From assembly GCA_022614695.1 (NCBI GenBank), contig JAKEIC010000170.1:1-50728 (forward strand): a stretch of 50,728 bases of DNA. The letters are read 5' to 3'. Position 1 is the stretch's first letter, and each line of letters starts with the position of its first letter. A program made the translations under genes and the position numbers. Of the stretch, positions 1 through 7,776 are shown one piece after another. The DNA comes from Planctomycetales bacterium. GTDB taxonomy: Bacteria; Planctomycetota; JAKEIC01. The notes beneath the pieces were generated by a model. It worked only from the letters and a program-made list of their open reading frames with translations. It searched no databases and was not told the origin of the DNA.

Positions 1-1391
1 AGGGTCTCCCGGCGCCGCGTCGCGACCCAGGCGTCCGCGACCTTCTCCTGCTCGTCGAGGAACCGGTCGAGGTCCCGGGAGAGCGACTCGGGCGCGGGGG
101 TCGGGGGGACGCAGGCGCGGGCCGCGTCGCCGAGCCGGTCGGCGAACCGGGCGGGGATCCTCTCGACGACGTCCGCGGCGCGCCGCGCGGCGGTCTTCGC
201 CGCGTCGCGTTCCACCGCCCTCCTCTCGGCGACCTTCCTCTGCAGGGCATCGCCCGGGGGCGCCCCGGGCAGGAGGGCCCGGACCCCGCGCCAGAACCGG
301 CCGACCCCGGCGTAGAGGTCGTCCACGAGAGGCACCCGCAGCTCCGCGAGGACCTCGCGGTAGACGCGCTCGAGCTCGAAGAACCTCCCCCCCTCGATCT
401 CGCGCCGGTAGGCGGCGGCCTCGGTCCTCGCGGCGGCCCGGGCCGCCTCGCGCAACTCACGGAGCGCGGCCGCCTGAGCCGCCGCGGCCCGCAGCACCTC
501 GCGGAAGTCCTGCCGGAAGCACTCGAGCGCGCCCGCGGCCGCCGCCCGCCTCGCACCGTCCGTGGCGGCGGCGCGCAGCTCCTTCCGGACGCCGTCCGCC
601 CACTTCCCGCCCGCCCGCGCCTCGGCGGGCAGCGGGGGCACCGGGACGATCCGGGCCGGGGCCCCCGGCGCGGCCGCGGGCACGACGCGGTCCCGGACGT
701 CGGCCAGGACCTCGGGCTCGTCCGACTTGTTCACGACCACGACGACCGCCTTCCGGAGCCGGGCGGCGTGGGCGAGGAAGCGGACCCCCACCTCGTCGTT
801 GTACTTCTCGGGGGTGGTGACGAAGAGGCAGGCGTCCGCGAGGAAGAGCAGGTCCTCCGCGACCCGGCGGTTCGGCTCGTAGGCGCTGTCCATGTCGGGG
901 GAATCCAGGAGACCGATCTCCGCGAGGCCTGACCCATCCCGCCACCGGACGAGGATCTCGCCGGGCGACCCGGGAGCCGCGAGGGCGTCGGCGGCGTCCC
1001 GCCAGGGGACGGTCCGATACCCTCCGAGCGACCCGTCGCGGCCGAGGGTCTCCGCCGCCCCTTCCGGTCCGCAGAGGACGGGTCTCTTGGTGCCGCGGGC
1101 GAGCGGCGAGGCCGCCGAGAGCGCCTCCCCGACGAGGGCGTTGAACACGGTGGACTTCCCGACGTTCGTTCCCCCGCAGACCACCGCCAGGACCGGGCCG
1201 CCGCCCCTGAGGGACTCCTCCCGTAGCACCTTCCCGCGGAAGAGCCTCTCGCACCGGTCCCGCAGGGCCTCCAGGCGGTCCCGGTCGGGGATCCCGGGGA
1301 GGAACCGGGGCAGCCCCAGGTGCGGGAGGAGCGTGGCGGCAGCGACGATGGCGTCCGTGGGAGCGATTATCGGTGGCCGCGCGGCCCCTCT
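1..1391 (-). CDS. P-loop GTPase, dynamin/Era-like, partial (3' end off window)
   Basis: Reading the minus strand from 1391 gives an open frame that runs off the window at base 1. It carries a Walker A/G1 motif (GGTNVGKST, near 1150-1180), a G3-like segment LLDSPDMDS and a clear G4 motif NKSD near 721-735. The region after the G domain is a long Ala/Arg/Glu-rich, probably helical stretch, as in dynamin-like or membrane-associated GTPases. G3 reads DSPD instead of the usual DxxG. There is no ATG in the open frame before the P-loop. The only canonical start there is GTG at 1227-1229, yet about 50 apparently coding residues lie upstream of it. A TTG at 1393-1395 is one base out of frame, so a frameshift or a rare start codon is possible. 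It is divergent from rpoD. The GTPase class is firm; the exact family is inference. Confidence 0.75.
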
Positions 1392-1572
1392 TCAATGCCG
1401 GCCCCGAACCGAATCCGGACCTCGGTCGTCTAATGGACCGGGGAGCAGGGGAAAGTGGACCTCGTCCTCGGGGGGCGAGGTACGCGCCCCTGGGCCGCGG
1501 TCGTTGACATGTCTAACGTATTCCCGAGAAGGAGGTTAGGAGCAGGGGCGGGACGGAAGGCCGGGATCGGCC

Positions 1573-3399
1573 GTGCAATTTTCGGCGCTCGATTTGCTAT
1601 GTGACCCTATGGAGAGCATGAAGACCATCCGCCGAGCCGTCGCGGACCTGGTGCGCCGGGTCCTGGCGAAGCCCCGCCCGAAACGGGCGCGGGGCGTGGC
1701 CGGCGTCGTCCCCCTGCGCGAGATCCTCGCCTCGGCCCCGGAGGGCCTGGACGTGCAGTCCCACCTGAACGAGGTGCGGCGCGAGCTAGCCCGGCGCGGG
1801 GCCGCCCTCCTCGAGGAGGCGGGGGCGCCCGAGCCCGACCTTGGAGGCGACGAGCCCGAGCGGCTCTCCGAAGAGGCGACCGCCCCGGAGGTCATCGCCG
1901 AGGGCGGACCCGAGGAGGGAGCCGGGAACGGCGGCGAGGAGGAGCCCGAGGGGGAGGCGGAGGAGGAGTGGGCTGCCGCGCGCGAGCCGGCGACCGAGGG
2001 GGCCCCGGCGGACGCGCCGCTCCCCCCGATCCGCCCGGACGAGGTGGTCGAGCCGATCCGGCGCCGCCGCGACACGGTGAGCGTGTACCTCTCGCAGATC
2101 GGCGACATGGCGCTGCTCACGCGCGAGCAGGAGGCGCGTCTCTCGCGTCTCATCACGATCTCGCGCGTGCGCTACCAGCGCGCGGTGCTCTCCTCGGCCG
2201 CGGTCGCGGACCGGATCGCCGGCACGCTCGAGCGGTTCGTCGCGGGGGACATCTCGTACGAGGACCTCCTCCTCCCCCGCTCGACCGAGGGGCTCTACCG
2301 GGCCGACATCCAGGCGCGGGTGAGGCAGAACCTCGCGACGGTCCGCCACCTCCTGAAGGGCCGCGAGACGCTCGCGGCGGCGCTCCGTGCGGGGCGGCTG
2401 GCGGGGCCGCGCCGCGAGAGGCTGCTCGAGGCCCTGCGCCGGCAGGGCACCCGCTGCGGGAACCTCCTGATGGAGCTCGGGCTCCAGCCCAAGGTCATCC
2501 AGGAGGAGTTCGCCTACCTCGGGGCCCTCGCGAAGCGCGTGCGGGACGCGAGGAGGGACCGCTCCCACGACGCCAAGGCGAAGCTCCGGGCCGTCCTCGA
2601 GGAGGCGGCCGAGCCTGCCGAGGCGCTCGCCGCGCGCGTGGACCGGGCCCGCCGGCGCTACGAGCGCTACGAGGCGGGCAAGGACCACTTCGTCCGGTCG
2701 AACCTCCGGCTCGTCGTCTCGATCGCGCGCCGCTACGAGAACCGCGGGATGAGCGTCTCCGACCTGATCCAGGAGGGGAACACGGGTCTCATCACGGCGA
2801 TCGACAAGTTCGACTACAAGCGCGGGTTCAAGTTCTCGACGTTCGCGACCTGGTGGATCCGGCAGGCGATCCTGCGCGCGATCGCGGACCAGGCGAAGAC
2901 GGTCCGGATCCCCATCCACATCCTCGAGATGATCGGACGGCTCCGGAAGGCCATCAAGAAGTTCTCCTACGGCGAGGGGAGGCGCCCGACGCCCGAGGAG
3001 CTGGCGAAGGAGCTGCAGATCCCCGTCGCCGAGGTCCACGCGATCCTGAAGGTCATCCACCAGTCGCGCCCTCCCGTCTCGCTCCACCGCCCGATCGGGG
3101 ACGAGGACGACTCGAGCCGGCTCGGCGACTTCCTCGAGGACCCGAAGACGGAGGGGCCGGTCGCGAACGTGGAGCAGAGGCTCCTGCGCGAGAAGGTGGC
3201 GAAGGTCCTCTCGAGCCTCCCCCCGCGCGAGAAGGAGATCCTGAACCTACGCTACGGGATCGGGACCGGGAGGACCCTCACCCTCGAGGAGATCGCCTCG
3301 CGGTTCAACCTCTCCCGCGAGCGGGTCCGCCAGATCGAGGCGAAGGCCCTCGAGCGCCTGCGGGTGCCGGACCGGAGCCGGGACCTCGAGGACCTGTAG
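1573..3399 (+). CDS. rpoD: RNA polymerase primary sigma factor (sigma-70 family)
   Basis: Housekeeping-type sigma factor of 608 residues. After a divergent N-terminus comes a Glu-rich acidic spacer (about residues 85-150). Region 1.2 follows ([21 protein letters not shown], near 173), then a poorly conserved insert. Region 2 is near 370-440 and contains [20 protein letters not shown] and [13 protein letters not shown]. Region 3 follows, and region 4 ends with [16 protein letters not shown] took the GTG at 1573, with GGAAGG 12 bases upstream. ATG codons at 1609 and 1618 are alternatives without a visible ribosome site. The last 79 bases (3321-3399) recur at 4001-4079, on the far side of a toxin-antitoxin pair, with only two synonymous differences. 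The chromosomal gene is intact. It is divergent from the GTPase gene. Confidence 0.96.
   Translation: MQFSALDLLCDPMESMKTIRRAVADLVRRVLAKPRPKRARGVAGVVPLREILASAPEGLDVQSHLNEVRRELARRGAALLEEAGAPEPDLGGDEPERLSEEATAPEVIAEGGPEEGAGNGGEEEPEGEAEEEWAAAREPATEGAPADAPLPPIRPDEVVEPIRRRRDTVSVYLSQIGDMALLTREQEARLSRLITISRVRYQRAVLSSAAVADRIAGTLERFVAGDISYEDLLLPRSTEGLYRADIQARVRQNLATVRHLLKGRETLAAALRAGRLAGPRRERLLEALRRQGTRCGNLLMELGLQPKVIQEEFAYLGALAKRVRDARRDRSHDAKAKLRAVLEEAAEPAEALAARVDRARRRYERYEAGKDHFVRSNLRLVVSIARRYENRGMSVSDLIQEGNTGLITAIDKFDYKRGFKFSTFATWWIRQAILRAIADQAKTVRIPIHILEMIGRLRKAIKKFSYGEGRRPTPEELAKELQIPVAEVHAILKVIHQSRPPVSLHRPIGDEDDSSRLGDFLEDPKTEGPVANVEQRLLREKVAKVLSSLPPREKEILNLRYGIGTGRTLTLEEIASRFNLSRERVRQIEAKALERLRVPDRSRDLEDL
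3321..3399 (+). repeat. Direct repeat, copy 1: 3' end of rpoD
   Basis: 79-bp direct repeat that includes the rpoD stop codon. It matches 4001-4079 at a constant offset of 680 bp. The only mismatches are 3324 and 3363, both third codon positions (CGG versus CGC, Arg). Similarity stops abruptly on both sides (3320 and 3400). Confidence 0.95.
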
Positions 3400-3429
3400 G
3401 GGCCGCTCTCCGGCCGGCGGGGCGGGCGC

Positions 3430-3747
3430 CTAACTCGGCGGGGCCAGGGGAGGCCCCTGTCCCCGGACGGCGCTCCAGACCGCGAGCAGAACCACATCTC
3501 CTTCCTCAGGTCGGTGCACGTAGTACGCGTGGTACCGTGTCGCCGGTAGCAGGAGCCGACGCAGTCCGGGAATCCCGCGGCGGCGATAGAGGCGGCCGGC
3601 GCGGGGGACCTGCGAGAGCAGGGCCATCGCACGGGCCAGTTCCTCACTGAAGAGGTCCGGCGCGATCCTCCGATTCGCTCGCCACCAGAGGTCCACCGTG
3701 TCGGCCTGTGCCTCAGCGGCCGGGTCGAGCCGGACCTCGACGGTCAC
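3430..3747 (-). CDS. Type II toxin, RelE/ParE superfamily
   Basis: Protein of 105 residues. It opens VEVRLDPAAEAQADTVDLWW and carries GRLYRRRGIPGLRRLLLPATRYHAYYV then VVLLAVWSAVRG, which is the usual layout of ParE/RelE toxins (helical hairpin, then a strand-rich core rich in Arg and ending in a W/H-containing strand). The GTG start (3745-3747) overlaps the antitoxin stop as GTGA, so the two are translationally coupled. The family acts on gyrase (ParE) or ribosome-bound mRNA (RelE); the target cannot be told here. The pair lies between the two copies of the rpoD end and is convergent with rpoD. Confidence 0.85.
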   Translation of the reverse strand: MTVEVRLDPAAEAQADTVDLWWRANRRIAPDLFSEELARAMALLSQVPRAGRLYRRRGIPGLRRLLLPATRYHAYYVHRPEEGDVVLLAVWSAVRGQGPPLAPPS

Positions 3748-3986
3748 CCCCGAGAACCCAGCTTTCGCAGGAGGGACTCGGCGGGGATCAGCTTCCCTCC
3801 CGACTTGACGTGCCGCCAGGCCCTGTCCAACGCTACGTGGAGCGCCTTTCGCTCTGCCGGCGTGAGGTCATCACCCGGGTCCGCGACCGTCAAGTCGAGC
3901 ACCGTGCCCTCCGGAAGCGGACATCGCTGCCTGAGGACAAGATACCCTTTGACGACGCGGGCCTTGAAGGCGTGCATGTCCTTCAT
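3744..3986 (-). CDS. Antitoxin of the ParE/RelE-type pair
   Basis: Protein of 80 residues, starting MKDMHAFKARVVKGYLVL, then PLPEGTVLDLTV, then an acidic helical tail (DDLTPAERKALHVALDRAWRH) and a basic end. This is the common short antitoxin layout found upstream of ParE/RelE toxins, with a small beta-rich DNA-binding start and a toxin-wrapping tail. ATG at 3984-3986; the stop overlaps the toxin start. Only 14 bases separate its start from the duplicated rpoD tail (4001-4079), so its promoter must lie in, or across, that duplicated fragment read in reverse. The exact DNA-binding fold is not clear from sequence alone. Confidence 0.78.
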   Translation of the reverse strand: MKDMHAFKARVVKGYLVLRQRCPLPEGTVLDLTVADPGDDLTPAERKALHVALDRAWRHVKSGGKLIPAESLLRKLGSRG

Positions 3987-4000
3987 CCTAGCATCCGTCC

Positions 4001-4079
4001 GCGCGTCCGCCAGATCGAGGCGAAGGCCCTCGAGCGCCTGCGCGTGCCGGACCGGAGCCGGGACCTCGAGGACCTGTAG
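4001..4079 (+). repeat. rpoD: Direct repeat, copy 2: orphan 3' end of rpoD
   Basis: A detached copy of the last 26 codons of rpoD, including the stop, lying 680 bp downstream of the real end. It still reads [20 protein letters not shown] and onward. Both differences from copy 1 (4004 and 4043) are synonymous. No sigma gene precedes it, so it is a remnant: most likely the old gene end displaced by insertion of the toxin-antitoxin segment. Confidence 0.93.
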
Positions 4080-4871
4080 CTACCTCCCCAAGCACTCCGC
4101 CCAGAAGTCCTTCATCATCTCCCAGGACCTCCGGTCGGCCTTCTCGTCGTAGGCCATGCCCTTCGACGGGTCGTTCCCGGCCTCGGCGACGGTGAAGCTG
4201 TGGACCGCGCCGCCGAACGCGACGAGCTGCCAGTCCACCTTCGCGTTCCGCATCTCCTCCTGGAAGGCCGCCACCTGCTCGGCGGGAATGAAGCGGTCGT
4301 CGGCGCCGTGGCAGACGAGCACGCGAGCCTTCACCTTCCCGGACTCGGCGGGCTGCGGAGCCGAGAGGTTCCCGTGGAAGGAGACGACGCCCCGCAGGTC
4401 GGCGCCAGCCCGCGCCAGCTCCAGTGACGTCGTCCCCCCGAAGCAGTAGCCCATCGCTCCGAGCCGGGTGGCGTCGCACATCTCGTGTTTCTTCAGCACC
4501 TCGAGCCCGGCGAGGGCCCTCTCGCGCATCTTCGTCCGGTCGCCGAAGTAGACCCCGGCGAGCTTCCCGGCCTCCTCGTGGTCCTTGGCGAAGACGCCCT
4601 TCCCGTACATGTCCAGGGCGAACGCCAGGTAGCCGAGCCGCGCGAGCTGCTCGGCGCGGCGGCGCGCGTAGGCGCCGTGGCCGCGCCACTCGTGGACCAC
4701 GAGCACGCCCTGGCGCTTCCCGGCGACCGCCGGGTCCCAGGCCATGAACCCCTCGAGGATCGTCTGCCCGTGGTTGTAGACGATCGTCTCGGTCTTGAGT
4801 CCCGACTGGGCCCGCGCCGGCGCCATGCCGACCATCATCAGGAGGAATGCCATCGCACTCAATGTGCGCAT
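4080..4871 (-). CDS. Secreted dienelactone hydrolase family protein
   Basis: Alpha/beta hydrolase of 263 residues with a Sec signal peptide (MRTLSAMAFLLMMVGMAPARAQ). The triad typical of the family is visible: nucleophile Cys142 in GYCFGG, Asp191 or Asp192 in CHGADDRFIP and His224 in GAVHSF. Known members cleave dienelactones or other esters; the substrate here is unknown, and the signal peptide places it outside the cytoplasm. ATG at 4869-4871 is preceded by a good AAGGAGG site. It ends one base after the orphan rpoD tail, so that tail and this gene are convergent. It is last in a long minus-strand run. Confidence 0.92.
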   Translation of the reverse strand: MRTLSAMAFLLMMVGMAPARAQSGLKTETIVYNHGQTILEGFMAWDPAVAGKRQGVLVVHEWRGHGAYARRRAEQLARLGYLAFALDMYGKGVFAKDHEEAGKLAGVYFGDRTKMRERALAGLEVLKKHEMCDATRLGAMGYCFGGTTSLELARAGADLRGVVSFHGNLSAPQPAESGKVKARVLVCHGADDRFIPAEQVAAFQEEMRNAKVDWQLVAFGGAVHSFTVAEAGNDPSKGMAYDEKADRRSWEMMKDFWAECLGR

Positions 4872-4884
4872 CGTCGAGCCTCCT

Positions 4885-4909
4885 TAGGAACGCGCGGAGC
4901 GCGTTCCTA
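4885..4909. repeat. REP-like palindrome, 10-bp arms
   Basis: Perfect inverted repeat: TAGGAACGCG (4885-4894), 5-base loop, CGCGTTCCTA (4900-4909). It overlaps the stop codon of the HEAT gene and ends beside the ribosome site of the dienelactone hydrolase gene. There is no T-run, so a REP-like or mRNA-stability element is more likely than a classic terminator. Confidence 0.7.
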
Positions 4910-6136
4910 CCGGTTCTCGTTCCACCACCGGATCCACTGCGACGGCTTCGCGTCCAGAGTCTTCTCCCCCGTGATGTTCCGGAGCGCCTGGAAGCACCAG
5001 AGCTGCGTCGCGCCGTTCGCGAGCCCCTGCGCGAGCCACGGGACCGAGCCCTTCCCCACCATCTCGATCGCGGCGAGGGCGGGGGCGCGGAAGGGGGTCT
5101 CGGGCCCTTTCGTGAGGAAGGGGACCGCGTGGCGGATCCCGCGGGCGTTCCCGACCACACCGACCGCGAGGAGGATCTCCTGCTTCTCGCGCGTGTTGGA
5201 GCCCTTCCACGTCAGGCCGAGCCCCGCCGAGACGACCGGCTCGGGCCAGCTCTGCCAGATCTGGATCACGCGGTTGCGCCAGCCGTCCTGCCAGGCGGCC
5301 TTCGCGCGCTGCTTGTAGTCCTCCATGGCCGGCTTGCTCTGGGAGGGCGCCCCGCCGATCGGCGGCGTGAACCGCATCGCCACCTCGAAGAGCGCCGCCA
5401 CGCAGTGCTTGTCGGGCTTTCCCTTGACGAGGGTGACGAGCCGATCCAAGGCGGCCCCCTCGGCCTTCTTCGCCTCGCGCAGGAAGGCCGTGAAGACGTG
5501 GGGGCTCCGGGTCCTGAGGACCGCGTTGGCGGCGGCCTCCTGGACGGCGAAGTCGGCGTCGTTCATCGCGAGGCCGAGGACCGCGTCGAGGAGGTTCGGC
5601 CGCGCGAGAGGAGCGGTCTCGCCGGCCGCCCAGGCGCGGGCCTTGGGGTCGGGCGAGGAGAGGAGGGGGAGCAGCGCGGTCGCCCGAGCCTCGGGCTCCT
5701 CGGGGAGCGGCGGCGGCGCGAAGTCCGCGGGCGGCGGGGGCGGCGGAGGGACGGCCGGCTCGACCGGCTTCTCGTCCGGCTTGGCCGGGTTCTCGCCCCC
5801 CGGCGTCTTCGACTCCCCGCCCTCGGAGGGCTTCGCGGCCGGCTTCTCGAGCGGGGCGAACTTCCGCACCCAGTACCAGATGGACTGCAGCTCGGCCGCG
5901 TACTTCTCAGCGCGCTTCGAGGCGACCTCGTCGAACTCGTCCACGCGCTGGAGGAACTTTTGGAGCTCCGCGGCGGCCTTCGCGTACTCCATCTGCCCCG
6001 ACTGCACCTTGGAGAGGAGTTCCGTGGCCTCCTCGACGTCCTTGGCGGAACGGGCCTCGAGCTCGTCGGCCATGTCGGCGAGGGCGCTGGCCGAGAGCGC
6101 CGCGAGGAAGACGGGCGCGAGGAGCGCGCGCCTCAC
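4907..6136 (-). CDS. Exported HEAT-repeat-like protein
   Basis: Protein of 409 residues. It has a signal peptide (VRRALLAPVFLAALSASALA), a helical segment of about 100 residues rich in Ala/Glu, and a Pro/Lys/Glu-rich linker with a run of seven prolines. The C-terminal half has repeated helical units such as LLPLLSSPDPKARAWAAGE and VQEAAANAVLRTRSP that look like HEAT/armadillo repeats. The GTG start at 6134-6136 overlaps the stop of the upstream sialidase-like gene (GTGA), which sets the start. Function unknown; such proteins usually act as binding scaffolds in the periplasm. Confidence 0.82.
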   Translation of the reverse strand: MRRALLAPVFLAALSASALADMADELEARSAKDVEEATELLSKVQSGQMEYAKAAAELQKFLQRVDEFDEVASKRAEKYAAELQSIWYWVRKFAPLEKPAAKPSEGGESKTPGGENPAKPDEKPVEPAVPPPPPPPADFAPPPLPEEPEARATALLPLLSSPDPKARAWAAGETAPLARPNLLDAVLGLAMNDADFAVQEAAANAVLRTRSPHVFTAFLREAKKAEGAALDRLVTLVKGKPDKHCVAALFEVAMRFTPPIGGAPSQSKPAMEDYKQRAKAAWQDGWRNRVIQIWQSWPEPVVSAGLGLTWKGSNTREKQEILLAVGVVGNARGIRHAVPFLTKGPETPFRAPALAAIEMVGKGSVPWLAQGLANGATQLWCFQALRNITGEKTLDAKPSQWIRWWNENR

Positions 6137-7365
6137 CGGAGCCTCCGGAACAGCGCCTTGGACGAGGCGCCCGCGGCCCGTCCCTCCCAGGTCGCGACGA
6201 CCGTCGCCCCCCCCGTCGCGAGACGGGCGTAGTCGCAGGTCCCGTCGGTGGAGCCGCTCACGCGGAACTCGGCCTTCCGGTCCGAGGACCAGCCGAGGAT
6301 CGCCGGCTCCCGGTCGCGCGCGTCCGTCCAGACGGCGTGCCAGGCCCCGCCCGCGATCGCCAGGCTCGGGTGGGTCTGGTCCTTCTCGTTCGCGCCGTGC
6401 AGGAGCGCCTCGGGGGGAAAGGCCCCTTTCTTCGAGGAGGAGACCCAGACCTCGGCCCCCTGGCCGCTCGAGCGCTGGTCCATCCAGGCCACGATCGCCG
6501 ATCCGGCCTCGCCGCCCGCAGCCACGGCGGGCGAGTCCATGGGTCAGCTCGGGGCCTTCCAGGTTCCCGTCCCGACCTTGCCGACGGCCTTGTAGGTCTT
6601 CCCCCCGTCCTGCGAGAAGGCGACCCAGGCGTCGCGGGCCCCCTGGACCTTGTTCCGGAACGCGATCACGGGGTTCCCCTTCGAGTCGAGGGCCAGGTTC
6701 GGGGCGCAGCACTCGCAGACGGTCCCCTCCGGCGGGAGGTAGGCGGGCGTGTTCTTCGACACCTTGGCCCCCGCGTCCGTCACGCGCGCGGCGAAGAGCG
6801 TGGAGCCCTTCTTCGCCCCGCGCTGGTCGAGCCAGACGAGGTGGACCGTGCCGTCCCCGGCGACCGCCATCGCGTGCATCCCCTCGTTCACGGTCTTGCC
6901 GCCGTCGTTCACGCGGACCGGCTTCCCGAAGCTCTTCCCGCCGTCAGTCGAGGTCGCGAGCCAGAGATCCGGCGTCGGGTACTTCCCCTTGGCCTGCCGG
7001 ATGTCCAGTTCGGCGTGGATCGAGACGTAGACGCGGCCGTTCCCGTCCACCCCGATGCGCGGCCCTCGCTGGCACCCCATCCCCCGGAGCGCCGCGAGGC
7101 AGTCCACCGCCTTCACGGGGTCCCCGAAGTTCGCCCCCTGGTCGTCCGACCGTACGACCCAGATATCGCTCTTGCCCTCGGGTCCCCCGGCGAAGCAGGC
7201 CCAGACGCTCTTCCCGTCCGCGGAGACGGCGACGTCCGGCTGGAACGCCTCGATCCCGGGCGAGAGGACGACGACCGGGTGCTCCCCGGCGGCCTCCTGC
7301 CCCCGGACGGCCGGCTGCAGCGCGAGCGCCGCGGCCGCCGCGGCGAGAGCGCGAAGTCCGCCCAT
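6133..7365 (-). CDS. Sialidase-like BNR-repeat protein with in-frame UGA (candidate selenoprotein)
   Basis: One frame of 410 codons, interrupted only by TGA at 6544-6546 (codon 274). Both halves read as one protein. They comprise a signal peptide (MGGLRALAAAAAALALQPAVRGQ), Asp-box units at about 73-80 (SDDQGANF), 139-146 (STDGGKSF) and 251-258 (SQDGGKTY), a CECC motif at 217-220, then TWKAPS-TGA-PMDSPAV and further beta-propeller sequence to the end. As I recall this family, the motif reads W-x3-4-C-P-x-D/H-x-G, so the UGA sits where a conserved Cys is expected. Directly after it lies a hairpin with 6-bp arms (GCCCGC/GCGGGC) and a 7-base loop starting 17 bases past the UGA, with G at the second loop position, as in bacterial SECIS elements. 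Alternatives are a nonsense mutation or sequencing error. The downstream gene overlaps its final stop. Confidence 0.8.
6514..6534 (-). promoter_or_regulatory. Putative bacterial SECIS hairpin after UGA
   Basis: Counting from the base after UGA (6543 on the minus strand), arm GCCCGC covers bases 12-17, the loop CGUGGCU covers 18-24 and arm GCGGGC covers 25-30. Three more pairs (CUC with GAG) can extend the stem past a 3-base bulge. The position and loop G agree with the published bacterial SECIS pattern (apical loop about 16-37 bases from UGA, G in the first two loop bases). In DNA this rich in GC, chance hairpins are common. Confidence 0.55.
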
Positions 7366-7374
7366 GGTTCCCTC

Positions 7375-7776
7375 CTACTCCCTCGGATCCAGGTTCGCCG
7401 CCCGGACGATCTCCTCCTGGGTCATGGCCTTCCACCCCTCCTTGTAGCCCTCGGCGTGGAGGTAGGTGCGGACGGCGTTGAACTTCGAATCGGCCTCGAT
7501 GAAGAGCGTCCCCGTCCCGGGCTCCCCCTTGCGCCACGTCCCCCCCTCGCCCCGGATCTCCTCTACGATGCCGTCGCAGCCCTCGTCGATGTAGGTGACC
7601 CGCTCCTCGAGACGGATCCTCTCGAGGTTCCGGTCCGCGTCGTAGGTGAACTCGCGCCGGATGTCCTTCACGGTGAATCCGTCCCTGCGGTAGGAGACCG
7701 TGTGGAAGAGCTGGTTCCCGAACGAGAGGACGGGCGTGCAGCCGGCGGCCAGGACGCAGAGGAGGGCGGCCCTCAT
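7375..7776 (-). CDS. Small predicted lipoprotein
   Basis: Protein of 133 residues with a lipoprotein signal (MRAALLCVLAAGCTP; lipobox LAAGC, Cys13), so probably membrane-anchored. The mature part is strand-rich and charged (VSYRRDGFTVKDIRREFTY). I recognise no family. A longer frame reaches 7866, but the ATG at 7774-7776 overlaps the upstream NUDIX stop (ATGA) and begins exactly at the signal peptide, so I chose it. It is followed after 9 bases by the sialidase-like gene. Confidence 0.8.
   Translation of the reverse strand: MRAALLCVLAAGCTPVLSFGNQLFHTVSYRRDGFTVKDIRREFTYDADRNLERIRLEERVTYIDEGCDGIVEEIRGEGGTWRKGEPGTGTLFIEADSKFNAVRTYLHAEGYKEGWKAMTQEEIVRAANLDPRE

Noticed and set aside
1420-1500. 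tRNA-like stretch (GGTCGTCTAATGG)
   Set aside because: No matching acceptor stem, no T-loop GTTCGAATC and no anticodon arm of proper size.
1504-1540. TTGACA at 1504-1509 followed by AAGGAGG at 1529-1535, as a complete rpoD promoter and ribosome site
   Set aside because: No -10-like sequence at 16-18 bases, and the ribosome-like site has no start codon within 15 bases; the nearest rpoD start is 1573.
3708-4079. Plus-strand frame ending in the sigma region 4 tail, read as a gene
   Set aside because: Its first 100 codons are antisense to the toxin-antitoxin genes; only the last 26 codons are real rpoD-derived sequence, a duplicated fragment.
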